This document shows positions 1 to 6,379 of a stretch of DNA of 7,757 nt, in pieces (positions within the stretch are counted from its first letter, which is position 1; each line of letters begins with the position of its first letter). This stretch comes from Candidatus Bathyarchaeota archaeon (GTDB taxonomy: Archaea; Thermoproteota; Bathyarchaeia; 40CM-2-53-6; RBG-13-38-9). The DNA lies in the NCBI GenBank assembly GCA_026394315.1, contig JAPKYM010000224.1, forward strand, positions 1 through 7,757, read 5' to 3'. The notes beneath the pieces were generated by a model. It searched no databases, was not told the DNA's origin, and was given only the letters and a program-made list of their open reading frames with translations. The translations under genes and the position numbers were made by a program.

Positions 1-2
1 AT

Positions 3-92
3 CCTCCCTTGCTCCACTGTTGGATCAAGAATGAAGGTGTTGGTTCTCCGCATGAAACTACCAGCATCACTATTGAAGCACCAGACATTTAA
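3..92 (+). pseudogene. Possible C-terminal tail of an IS200/IS605-type TnpB (partial)
   Basis: An open frame enters from the left edge and stops with TAA at 90-92, giving about 29 residues that end in NEGVGSPHETTSITIEAPDI. Glycine/serine/proline-rich tails after the zinc-finger and RuvC part are common in archaeal TnpB proteins. The stop lies about 30 bases before a hairpin of the kind found at the right end of IS200/IS605 elements, and that context is the main support. No catalytic residue or CPxCG finger is inside the window, so the identity is an inference. It could instead be an unrelated short tail or a chance frame. Confidence 0.4.
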
Positions 93-111
93 GCCCCAAA
101 CATTCTGTCTG

Positions 112-162
112 GAGCGCAATTCATCCCCCAGCTAAAGCTTGGGGGCTTTCTTGCTAGTTCAA
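112..162 (+). mobile_element. IS200/IS605-like right-end hairpin (possible omega-RNA 3' end)
   Basis: A stem-loop lies at 125-145: CCCCCAGC, loop TAAA, then GCTTGGGGG with one unpaired T. It is embedded in the arrangement AATTCAT-hairpin-CTTTCTTGC. This arrangement is familiar from the right ends of archaeal and bacterial IS200/IS605 elements, where the subterminal hairpin is recognised by the TnpA transposase and also forms the 3' part of the TnpB-associated guide RNA scaffold. TCAA at 159-162, about 13 bases after the hairpin, resembles the right cleavage motif of some characterised elements. The left end is outside the window, so completeness cannot be judged. Confidence 0.55.
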
Positions 163-182
163 TGTAAGTTCGCATAATTCAA

Positions 183-235
183 GATGTCAGATTCAGACAG
201 CCCTTTCTTCAGAACTGACATCCTAGCGTCTGAAT
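183..235. repeat. Two interlocked 8-bp inverted repeats (A-B-A'-B')
   Basis: GATGTCAG (183-190) is exactly complementary to CTGACATC (215-222). The directly adjoining ATTCAGAC (191-198) is exactly complementary to GTCTGAAT (228-235). The order A-B-A'-B' allows either a pseudoknot or two mutually exclusive hairpins in RNA from either strand. A small TCAG-AA-CTGA dyad (209-218) overlaps A'. The structure lies 24 bases beyond the thermosome stop codon, so it would sit in the 3' untranslated region of that transcript, and just outside the putative IS end. The complementarity is seen directly; any role is inferred. Confidence 0.55.
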
Positions 236-259
236 TCTTTCTACATTTCTGCTTACAGT

Positions 260-1891
260 CTAGTAGGGGGGCATTTCACCCTCAGGCCCCTTTGGGGGCG
301 TTGGCGGTGGTTTTGCAGCTGCTATAACGTCATCGATCCTTAGGATCATTGACGCTGCCTCTGCGGCTGATCTGATGGCTTGCTCTTTGACCCTTGTCGG
401 CTCAAGTACCCCCAGTTTCGACATAGGTTTAACCTTACCGCTGTACAGATCAACGCCAGCTGCGAGACCGGTCTTCTTCCCATGAGCTGTCCTCATAGCG
501 ACCATCGTGTCGATGGGATCAAGACCTGCGTTCTCGGCCAGCGTTCTCGGTATGAATTCTAATGTCTCCGCAAAAGCTTCAACTGCAAGTTGCTCCCTTC
601 CGCCGACCCTTGTCGCATAACTTCGAAGTCTTTTAGCCAATTCCATCTCTATGGCTCCACCTCCGAAGACTATCCTGTTCTTGGCTACTACAGCTGCTAC
701 TGCCGAGAGCGCATCATCAATAGCTCGCTCCGCCTCATCCACCATCGTGTCCAGTCCGGCTCGAATCAGAATTGCCAAGGACTTTGGATTCTTGCAGCCT
801 TCTATGAATATCATCTTCTCTTCACCCATTGTCCTTTCCTCGACACGGCCGGCTGCACCGAGATCTTTTGCGGTCAAATCGTCGAGATTCGTGACTATCT
901 TGGCACCAGTTGCTTTCGATAGCTTCTCCATGTCGGACTTCTTTATTCGCCTAACCGCCATCATATCATCCTTTGCAAGAAAGTGCTGGACCATGTCATC
1001 TATCCCTTTTTGGCAGAGGACAACGTTTGCACCCGTAGCTTTGATCTTTTCCGTCATAGTTTGCATCATTCTGGTCTCTTCGTCCATGAATGCTTTCATC
1101 TGTGCAGGATCCACTATCCTGATCTCAGCGCTGAATTCTGTCTTCTCAATCTCCAATGCACAGTCAATCAGGGCAATCTTGGCGTTAGTCAAGGCCTTAG
1201 GCATTCTTGGATTGACAACTTCCTTATCGATTACGATGCCTTTGATGAGTTGGGTATCCAGAAGGCGCTTGCCCTCTTTCTTGATCAGTTGGATATTGTC
1301 CAAATCAGCAAAATTTGACACCCCTCTTTTCTCCATGATCTGTGTTATCGCGTCTGTGGCAATCCCTGCGAAGTGTTCTATTGCCTCTCCAACACCTTTG
1401 CCAGACATGGACGTTATTGCCACCTTCTTGAGGGTCGCCTTATCGGCAAGGCTGACTGGCTTCGACAATTGATTCAGGACCTCGACAGCTTTATCCGATG
1501 CCTTCTTGAACCCTGCAACTATTGTTGTTGGATGAACGCCACTCTCAAGAAGAACCTCAGCTTTTCTAAGTAGCTCACTTGCCAGGATTACTGCCGTCGT
1601 CGTCCCATCTCCTACCTCCTCATCCAAGGTCTTGGCAACTTCAACAATCATCTTGGCCGCCGGATTCTGAACCTCGATCTCTTCAAGAACTGTCGCGCCA
1701 TCACTCGTAATCGTGACATCGCCAAGTGTATCGACTAGCATCTTGTCCATTCCACGGGGCCCAAGTGTAGTCTTAACAACTTCCCCTATGATCTCTGCGG
1801 CCATTATGTTTGAATTCTGAGCATCTCTTCCTCTGCTTCTGGAGGTCCCTTCTTTAAGAATCAGTATAGGTTGACCCGTAAGCTGTGACAA
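260..1891 (-). CDS. thsA: Thermosome subunit (group II chaperonin)
   Basis: This is an ATP-driven cytosolic folding chaperonin that assembles into a double-ring cage with a built-in lid. The 543 residues match the full family length. The equatorial N-terminal part carries TLGPRGMDKM (about residues 42-51) and the nucleotide-binding GDGTTT (94-99, with catalytic-loop D95). The intermediate domain contains ITSMSGKG. The C-terminal equatorial part carries FGGGAIEMELAKRLR and the conserved VKEQAIRSAAEAASMILRID stretch. The tail ends in a short proline-rich PPTPPKGPEGEMPPY and has no GGM repeats, which many archaeal subunits carry inside the cavity. The start is TTG, chosen because GAGGT at 1902-1906 lies 10 bases upstream and the known N-terminal thermosome motif PILILKEG follows at once. 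The gene is single and transcribed away from the plus-strand block. The subunit letter cannot be decided from one paralogue. Confidence 0.97.
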   Translation of the reverse strand: MSQLTGQPILILKEGTSRSRGRDAQNSNIMAAEIIGEVVKTTLGPRGMDKMLVDTLGDVTITSDGATVLEEIEVQNPAAKMIVEVAKTLDEEVGDGTTTAVILASELLRKAEVLLESGVHPTTIVAGFKKASDKAVEVLNQLSKPVSLADKATLKKVAITSMSGKGVGEAIEHFAGIATDAITQIMEKRGVSNFADLDNIQLIKKEGKRLLDTQLIKGIVIDKEVVNPRMPKALTNAKIALIDCALEIEKTEFSAEIRIVDPAQMKAFMDEETRMMQTMTEKIKATGANVVLCQKGIDDMVQHFLAKDDMMAVRRIKKSDMEKLSKATGAKIVTNLDDLTAKDLGAAGRVEERTMGEEKMIFIEGCKNPKSLAILIRAGLDTMVDEAERAIDDALSAVAAVVAKNRIVFGGGAIEMELAKRLRSYATRVGGREQLAVEAFAETLEFIPRTLAENAGLDPIDTMVAMRTAHGKKTGLAAGVDLYSGKVKPMSKLGVLEPTRVKEQAIRSAAEAASMILRIDDVIAAAKPPPTPPKGPEGEMPPY

Positions 1892-1901
1892 TGATAATCT
1901 T

Positions 1902-1906
1902 ACCTC
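1902..1906 (-). promoter_or_regulatory. Ribosome binding site of the thermosome gene
   Basis: GAGGT on the minus strand lies 10 bases before the TTG start at 1891 and is complementary to the 3' end of archaeal 16S rRNA. It supports the non-ATG start; no in-frame ATG lies between it and the family's conserved N-terminus. Confidence 0.65.
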
Positions 1907-1925
1907 AGCAAAGCTGATGCTAGCC

Positions 1926-1946
1926 CTTAAAAATAAAAACTTTGCG
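1926..1946 (-). promoter_or_regulatory. BRE/TATA promoter of the thermosome gene
   Basis: Reading the minus strand, CGCAAAG (1946-1940, BRE-like purine-rich element) is followed directly by the A/T tract TTTTTATTTTTAAG (1939-1926, TATA box). Transcription about 25 bases downstream would begin near 1908, giving a leader of under 20 bases that just includes the ribosome binding site. This is a textbook archaeal core promoter layout. No obvious heat-shock operator was recognised. Confidence 0.6.
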
Positions 1947-2068
1947 ATTATCTTGAGGAAAGCACAGACTACTAGAGGACTACTATTCGAGGGCCGCTGA
2001 ACCAGCCACCTTTGTACTGCTTAATGCCCCCTATCTCCTACTTGTGTGGCCACAGTATGACTTCAGCT

Positions 2069-2083
2069 CGAAAATATTGATAA
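2069..2083 (+). promoter_or_regulatory. Probable BRE/TATA promoter for the exported protein gene
   Basis: CGAAAA at 2069-2074 (BRE-like) runs into AATATTGATA, a TATA-like element. Initiation about 25 bases downstream would fall near 2102, leaving a leader of roughly 25 bases before the TTG at 2127. The rest of the divergent region (1950-2065) shows no RNA gene, repeat or ORF that I can support. The box is less A/T-pure than that of the thermosome. Confidence 0.4.
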
Positions 2084-2126
2084 AGAGGGTTCAGGAAGCT
2101 AGGGATGCAACTAAGAGAAGATAAAG

Positions 2127-2951
2127 TTGCGATGTGGTAAGCGGCTCCTGCTGACTCTCATTACGATCATCGTGTTCACATCTCCTTTAGCACGAACACA
2201 TGGCTTTCCTGACTCCTCCAGCGCAGCTCATTCTCACCGGGAAGACTCAGGATTCTTGACCTCTGAGACTCTGTGTGGAGGCTTCATCTTCGCGATCGGA
2301 GATGGTTCTTACTCAGCCTTTCAAGCTGAGCATCCTGCCCTTGGTGCATTAGGGGGCGGAGACATAACACTGGTATACGCCTTGAATTTCCCAGTAGAGG
2401 GCAGATCCTATGCACAATCACTCTTTGATCTCGTCTATCCTGAGATTAAGAAAGTCTACGGTGATCCATCCAATACGATTACGGTGACTCTAAGTTATGA
2501 TCCCCATGTCGATCCTTGGAATTACTACTATGGGGCAACACACACAATCGTACTAAGTCAACTGCCGCCATCAGGTGGAACCTCAGCAACATGGGATGCC
2601 ATATTCACCCACGAACTTATCCACGCATTTCACGACGCAATATATCTAACAGGCGGTTCTTGGGCAGAGGAAGGCATGACCGAGGCTGCTACAGAAATTG
2701 TGGCAATGAATCTCCAAGGAAGAAGAGACATAGTATTCAGAGATCCAGTTATCAACCTGAAGTACTATGATGTCTGGAGCTACATGGGCAGCACCGTATT
2801 GGGAGGCGGCCCAGATTTCACTTACAAGGTCAATCCAGATCTCTCATACAGGACCTCAGCCTCGGGGTCTACCCATACAGACCTGAAAACCCCACTCGAG
2901 TGTGGGCGATCACGTTCTCCCGACAACCTGACGCACGTGAAACACCCCTAG
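2127..2951 (+). CDS. Exported HExxH metallopeptidase-like protein, N-terminal part (frame broken)
   Basis: The protein begins with a signal peptide: basic MRCGKR, hydrophobic LLLTLITIIVFTS, then a polar region around residue 25. Residues 162-166 are HELIH, the HExxH zinc-binding motif, and 179-190 read WAEEGMTEAATE, the WxxEGxxE-type element that supplies the third zinc ligand in gluzincins (MA clan). A secreted zinc peptidase is therefore likely; its substrate is unknown. The start is TTG, the first possible start after an in-frame stop at 2112-2114; no strong ribosome binding site precedes it. Up to about residue 246 the sequence looks like protein. The last 28 residues (DLKTPLECGRSRS onward) look like out-of-frame reading, because the real coding sense continues in the frame of the next ORF. 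The peptidase part before the switch is short for a gluzincin, so part of the catalytic domain may be deleted. It may be a pseudogene if the frameshift is real. Confidence 0.75.
   Translation: MRCGKRLLLTLITIIVFTSPLARTHGFPDSSSAAHSHREDSGFLTSETLCGGFIFAIGDGSYSAFQAEHPALGALGGGDITLVYALNFPVEGRSYAQSLFDLVYPEIKKVYGDPSNTITVTLSYDPHVDPWNYYYGATHTIVLSQLPPSGGTSATWDAIFTHELIHAFHDAIYLTGGSWAEEGMTEAATEIVAMNLQGRRDIVFRDPVINLKYYDVWSYMGSTVLGGGPDFTYKVNPDLSYRTSASGSTHTDLKTPLECGRSRSPDNLTHVKHP
2864..2867 (+). other. Frameshift site in a GGGG run
   Basis: Coding sense moves from the frame of the 2127 ORF to the frame of the 2900 ORF around here. Adding one G to the GGGG run joins them as ASG-VYPYRPENPTRVWAITF without a stop. 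The downstream frame is open well upstream of GTG 2900, so that GTG is probably not a true start. The causes could be a sequencing deletion, a genuine mutation, or a larger out-of-frame deletion. Confidence 0.65.
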
Positions 2952-5218
2952 GCAGCATACAAGTAAATATCAAGATAATTGACTCGACCGGCAGAACGAT
3001 AACTACAGGACTCATAACGACCGGTTCGGATGGAATGGGCAGTACCGATCTATCCCAAACACCAATGCCTTCGGGCGGATATGAGATCGTTGCCTCTACT
3101 ATCTTCAACAGCATCAATTACACATCAAAGAACTATGCATTCAGCCAAGGAGAATCAATAATTATCGAACAGGCGGACGTCAATGTTTACGGAGTAACCC
3201 TGGACAATCAAGGCAAACCGGTGGCCAGCTCCGTATCCGTGATCGGTGGAACTGTCAGACTGAATACTCAAGGAGCTTTCAGGATTGAGGGAAGTAGTCA
3301 AGCACCACCTCTCGAGTTGACAGTGACTTCTGGTTCAATTGACAGGAAGTTCGGGAAACCAAACCCCTACACACGTGTTGTCTGGTCTAATTCAACTGCG
3401 GCTCCAACGACACCGTACGATGTGACTGTCAACGTCAATGGTTTGCCGAGCAACTATTCGACTAATCTTCGAGTCGACGGAGCTTCCCACGGAACCATCC
3501 AAGGCGGCGGAACAACAATCCTGACCTTTGATGCTGGAACCGCCCACACAATTAGTGTTGACAACTACAACAACGCCTCCTCAACCAGTAGATACCACTG
3601 CATTAACAGTCTTCAAACGGTCACAGCTGGAACCAACCTCGTCTTCAACTACGTCGGTGAGTTCTATAGCACCTTCCAGCAGTCGGGCTCCCCAAAGTCC
3701 ATCTCGGCAACAATTGACGGAACCACGTATGTGCTGCCCGTTGGGTTCTGGTGGACCAGCGGCTCAAACCATACCTTCACCTATCAGTCAAACTTGACTG
3801 ATGATTCAACACGCTACCTTCTCACAGGGACATCGCAGTCTTCACCAGCAATAGTAAGTGGAACTCTCACAGTTACAGGATTCTACAAGACACAATACAT
3901 CCTGAACGCTTCAACTGTTCCTGCAGGCATATCAGCACTGAATGGTTCAGGGTGGCATGATGCTGGTTCAAAGGTCAACCTAGTAGCTCCAACGGTCTCC
4001 AGATACAATTTCCAGAATTGGATTGTCGATAACGTGCAAATTCCGGGCAACCCTATCCAATTAGACATGAACTCCCCACACAAAGCAGTCGCACAATACC
4101 AGAGCCTCGGCGTCTATGATGTCACAGTAGCAGCCCTACATCTGAATACGAATGAGCTGACTGAAGCGACATTCGCTTGGGACGGCCAGACATTCGCCAC
4201 GCCACACACATTCACAGGAGTCTCCGGAAACCATAACCTCATAATGGCATCAAACGACAAGCAAGGTCGTTCTTTTGCCAGATGGCAAGACTCAACCTCA
4301 AACATGACCTCGAGAACTGTATCTGCAGGAGGAACCTACACAGCACTCTTTGGGGTTCTCACCAAGGACTTCACGCTTACTATAACACCGGAACACCAAA
4401 GGATAGGCCCAGGACAGTCAACCTCCTTCACAGTGAGAGTGGATTCACCAAGCGGGTTCAGTTCACCAGTGACTCTGGGGATCAGGGGCCTTCCAGTAAA
4501 CTCTAAGAGTGCATTCAATCCACAGACCTTCACTCCTCCTGGCACGTCGACTCTTGTCATCGACACCCTGTCAACAACTCTGGTGGGATCCCATATCCTG
4601 ACTATAACCGCCACTGGTGATGATCAGATCCGAAAATCTATGGTCAGACTCAGTATGGGCGCGTGCATAATAGCGACAGCAACATATGGCTCTGAGCTCT
4701 CACCCGAAGTTCAATTCCTCAGAGGTTTCAGAGATAATACTGTCAGAAGAACCTTTGCCGGAGAGAGTTTCATGACGGCTTTCAACATCTGGTACTATTC
4801 CTTCAGCCCGATAGTCGCGGATTTCGTAGCAAGCAATAATCATGCCAAGACGATCGTTAAGGCAATCCTTTATCCTCTAATGGCGATACTGCACACATCT
4901 TCCTGGGTGTATACGTTCTTTACAAATACGCCTGAAATCGGTGTCTTTGTGTCAGGCGCGGCTGCAAGCTTTCTCATAGGAGCCGTGTATTGTGGACCTG
5001 TTCTTGCAGCCCTAATTCTCACTAGAAACAAGGTTCGAATGTATCTGTGGAGACTTTCGATATTGATCATTTCTGGAAGCGCAGTTCTCTCCCTAATGGG
5101 CGAGATCACCCAGAATATGGGACTAATGATGGTTGGAACAGCAGCTTTTGTCATTGGGGCCCTGATATCTGCTGTGCCGATTTGGTCCAAGATACTGAAT
5201 ACCATGAACGAGAGTTAG
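2900..5218 (+). CDS. Continuation of the exported protein: beta-sandwich repeats, CFI box, membrane anchor
   Basis: Residues are counted from the nominal GTG. About 15-85 form an Ig-like or carboxypeptidase-regulatory-like fold (IQVNIKIIDSTG...). About 95-150 form a second such domain (VTLDNQGKPV...). 173-330 contain PEGA/repeat-like beta modules. 331-400 and 405-485 resemble bacterial surface repeat modules (FQNWIVDN...AVAQY; FARWQDS...GTYTALF). 490-575 form an Ig-like domain typical of archaeal surface proteins. 589-612 are the CFI box (CIIATATYGSELSPEVQFLR, then GFRD), followed by a conserved W/Y/P-rich stretch and hydrophobic segments at about 650-675, 681-707, 716-735 and 740-762. About nine NxS/T sequons lie in the extracellular part, suggesting N-glycosylation. 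The topology fits a cell-surface protein anchored by its C-terminus. GTG 2900 is likely only a nominal start, because the open frame extends upstream and joins the 2127 peptidase. Full joined length is about 1,030 residues. Confidence 0.8.
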   Translation: MWAITFSRQPDARETPLGSIQVNIKIIDSTGRTITTGLITTGSDGMGSTDLSQTPMPSGGYEIVASTIFNSINYTSKNYAFSQGESIIIEQADVNVYGVTLDNQGKPVASSVSVIGGTVRLNTQGAFRIEGSSQAPPLELTVTSGSIDRKFGKPNPYTRVVWSNSTAAPTTPYDVTVNVNGLPSNYSTNLRVDGASHGTIQGGGTTILTFDAGTAHTISVDNYNNASSTSRYHCINSLQTVTAGTNLVFNYVGEFYSTFQQSGSPKSISATIDGTTYVLPVGFWWTSGSNHTFTYQSNLTDDSTRYLLTGTSQSSPAIVSGTLTVTGFYKTQYILNASTVPAGISALNGSGWHDAGSKVNLVAPTVSRYNFQNWIVDNVQIPGNPIQLDMNSPHKAVAQYQSLGVYDVTVAALHLNTNELTEATFAWDGQTFATPHTFTGVSGNHNLIMASNDKQGRSFARWQDSTSNMTSRTVSAGGTYTALFGVLTKDFTLTITPEHQRIGPGQSTSFTVRVDSPSGFSSPVTLGIRGLPVNSKSAFNPQTFTPPGTSTLVIDTLSTTLVGSHILTITATGDDQIRKSMVRLSMGACIIATATYGSELSPEVQFLRGFRDNTVRRTFAGESFMTAFNIWYYSFSPIVADFVASNNHAKTIVKAILYPLMAILHTSSWVYTFFTNTPEIGVFVSGAAASFLIGAVYCGPVLAALILTRNKVRMYLWRLSILIISGSAVLSLMGEITQNMGLMMVGTAAFVIGALISAVPIWSKILNTMNES

Positions 5219-5232
5219 ATGTCTCTGGGGTA

Positions 5233-5697
5233 TTGACTGGTCTGGAAGACCGTCTTCGAAGGACTCTCTCAAACATAGAGAGACGGTTGGCAGGTGTGCC
5301 TGAGGAAGTTCTCCAAGAGTCTTCCCGCCAAGTTGCCAGAGCCAGAAGTAGACCCCCGCTTCCGCGTGTCATGGTAACTTCCCCTATGAAGGGAGAGCTT
5401 TACCCGGAAACACCAGATGATGATGAGAGGGTTTTCAAGTATATTGAAGCACATGATGGAGAGATCTCTGTCTCAAAGGCGCTTGGGGATCTGGGAATGT
5501 CCTTGGGTGAATTTCAAGATTCCGTCGGCCGATTGAGATCTACGGGTCGATTGTCAGTCCAAAGTGAGTTCGTTGAGGCGGGGACGCAAATACCCATAGG
5601 CCAGAGACTGTGCGTGAACTGTTCAAGACCCATAGAACACGAGGCCAGATACTGTGCAGTGTGCGGCTATGAACAGCCACCTTCACAGCGTCGGTGA
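5233..5697 (+). CDS. Small zinc-ribbon protein with a helical/winged-helix-like middle
   Basis: From TTG 5233 the product is 154 residues. The N-terminus (about 3-35, LEDRLRRTLSNIERRL...) is charged and helical. Residues 65-110 (DERVFKYIEAHDGEISVSKA...) resemble a winged-helix or helix-turn-helix. The C-terminus has a zinc ribbon CVNC (127-130) and CAVC (141-144). There is no signal peptide, so it is cytosolic. A regulatory or adaptor role is possible but not shown. The same frame is open back to GTG 5047, but that part overlaps the membrane segment of the preceding gene and reads as shadow; TTG 5182 is another option. An ATG at 5219, immediately after the preceding stop, would be the natural start if the GGGG run at 5227-5230 had lost one base. 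It probably shares a transcript with the upstream gene. Confidence 0.65.
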   Translation: MTGLEDRLRRTLSNIERRLAGVPEEVLQESSRQVARARSRPPLPRVMVTSPMKGELYPETPDDDERVFKYIEAHDGEISVSKALGDLGMSLGEFQDSVGRLRSTGRLSVQSEFVEAGTQIPIGQRLCVNCSRPIEHEARYCAVCGYEQPPSQRR

Positions 5698-5700
5698 ATG

Positions 5701-5730
5701 CTTAGGTGCAGCCTAGGCAAAGTTTTTTCT
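5701..5730 (+). terminator. Candidate terminator after the zinc-ribbon gene
   Basis: CTTAGG (5701-5706), loop TGCAG, CCTAGG (5712-5717) can form a 6-bp stem with one G-U pair. It is followed by AAAG and a run of six T (5723-5728), then CTTCT. T-runs are the main archaeal termination signal and the hairpin is short. It lies just after the stop at 5695-5697 and would separate the next gene. Confidence 0.45.
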
Positions 5731-5766
5731 TCTGAATAGCGATCAAGCTCTGGGAAGTGTGTTGTT

Positions 5767-6342
5767 GTGAATAGGCTTCAACTTACAATTGCTCTGGACC
5801 AGAACTTCAGCGAAAAGGAACTGCACAAGATAGCAGAATCCTTGGGAGGGGCTTTTGAGCTCAAGGATAGAGTTTACATGCTCAAGTCATCAGAAGAAAG
5901 CCCGCCCACTGCGGTGTTTGCGCTGGGCCAGGTCACGAAGGATAATCTGCCTTACATATTGGGCATAATCAAGAGCGAGTACTGGAAGAAAGCCAAGAAG
6001 GAGATTGCCCAGACACTTGGTAAGCGCAGAAAGGACGAAGACCCCTTGATCTCCTTCGAATGCTCATTCGATACGCTCAAGGCAAATATAAGGTGCAGAA
6101 GCAGCGATCGAAAAGTCATTGAGACAGCTTTCGAGCGTCTTGACCTGGCGCTGGAGTCTCTGTGGGCTCTCATTCAGAAAAAGGATCTTCCTTCGACAAA
6201 AGCACAAGTATACCTGGGATTCCATGAGCCGACAAAGATCTTCAGAATCGACCGGTTAGTGGTTCTGGGTCGAGAATTTGCAGAGTATGAATATGATGAG
6301 AAGAAGCAGAAATGGAGCCAGATAGCCCCCGGTAAGACGTAG
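5767..6342 (+). CDS. Uncharacterised 191-residue protein
   Basis: I do not recognise a family. The frame is clean, starts with GTG, and has a charged, lysine/glutamate-rich soluble composition without a signal peptide, membrane segment or cysteine motif. An alternating pattern is visible: a short N-terminal strand and helix (RLQLTIALDQNFSEKELHKIAESLGG), a strand region with RVYMLKSS, a basic helix (EYWKKAKKEIAQTL), a beta strand (ISFECSFDTLKANIRC), a long helix (VIETAFERLDLALESLWALI) and a final beta part ending EFAEYEYDEKKQKW. This suggests a two-domain alpha/beta protein. The upstream GGGAAG at 5751-5756 may be a weak ribosome binding site. A candidate terminator separates it from the gene before, and the next gene is convergent, so the neighbours give no functional hint. 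Confidence 0.75.
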   Translation: MNRLQLTIALDQNFSEKELHKIAESLGGAFELKDRVYMLKSSEESPPTAVFALGQVTKDNLPYILGIIKSEYWKKAKKEIAQTLGKRRKDEDPLISFECSFDTLKANIRCRSSDRKVIETAFERLDLALESLWALIQKKDLPSTKAQVYLGFHEPTKIFRIDRLVVLGREFAEYEYDEKKQKWSQIAPGKT

Positions 6343-6379
6343 AGCACATATCATTTCGGCACGCGCTGAAGGTGTGAGC

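Noticed and set aside
651..1472. 273-residue plus-strand ORF within the thermosome gene
   Set aside because: It lies wholly antisense to a strongly conserved gene, has serine/isoleucine-rich low-information sequence and no start signals; it is a shadow of the thermosome codons.
1950..2065. Possible small RNA or tRNA in the divergent intergenic region
   Set aside because: I found no cloverleaf, T-loop consensus or strong hairpin; only core promoter elements at the two ends are supportable.
5047..5232. Extended N-terminus of the zinc-ribbon frame from GTG 5047, including a CC pair
   Set aside because: It overlaps the C-terminal membrane helices of the preceding gene, which read well in the other frame; the extension shows no domain and no ribosome binding site.
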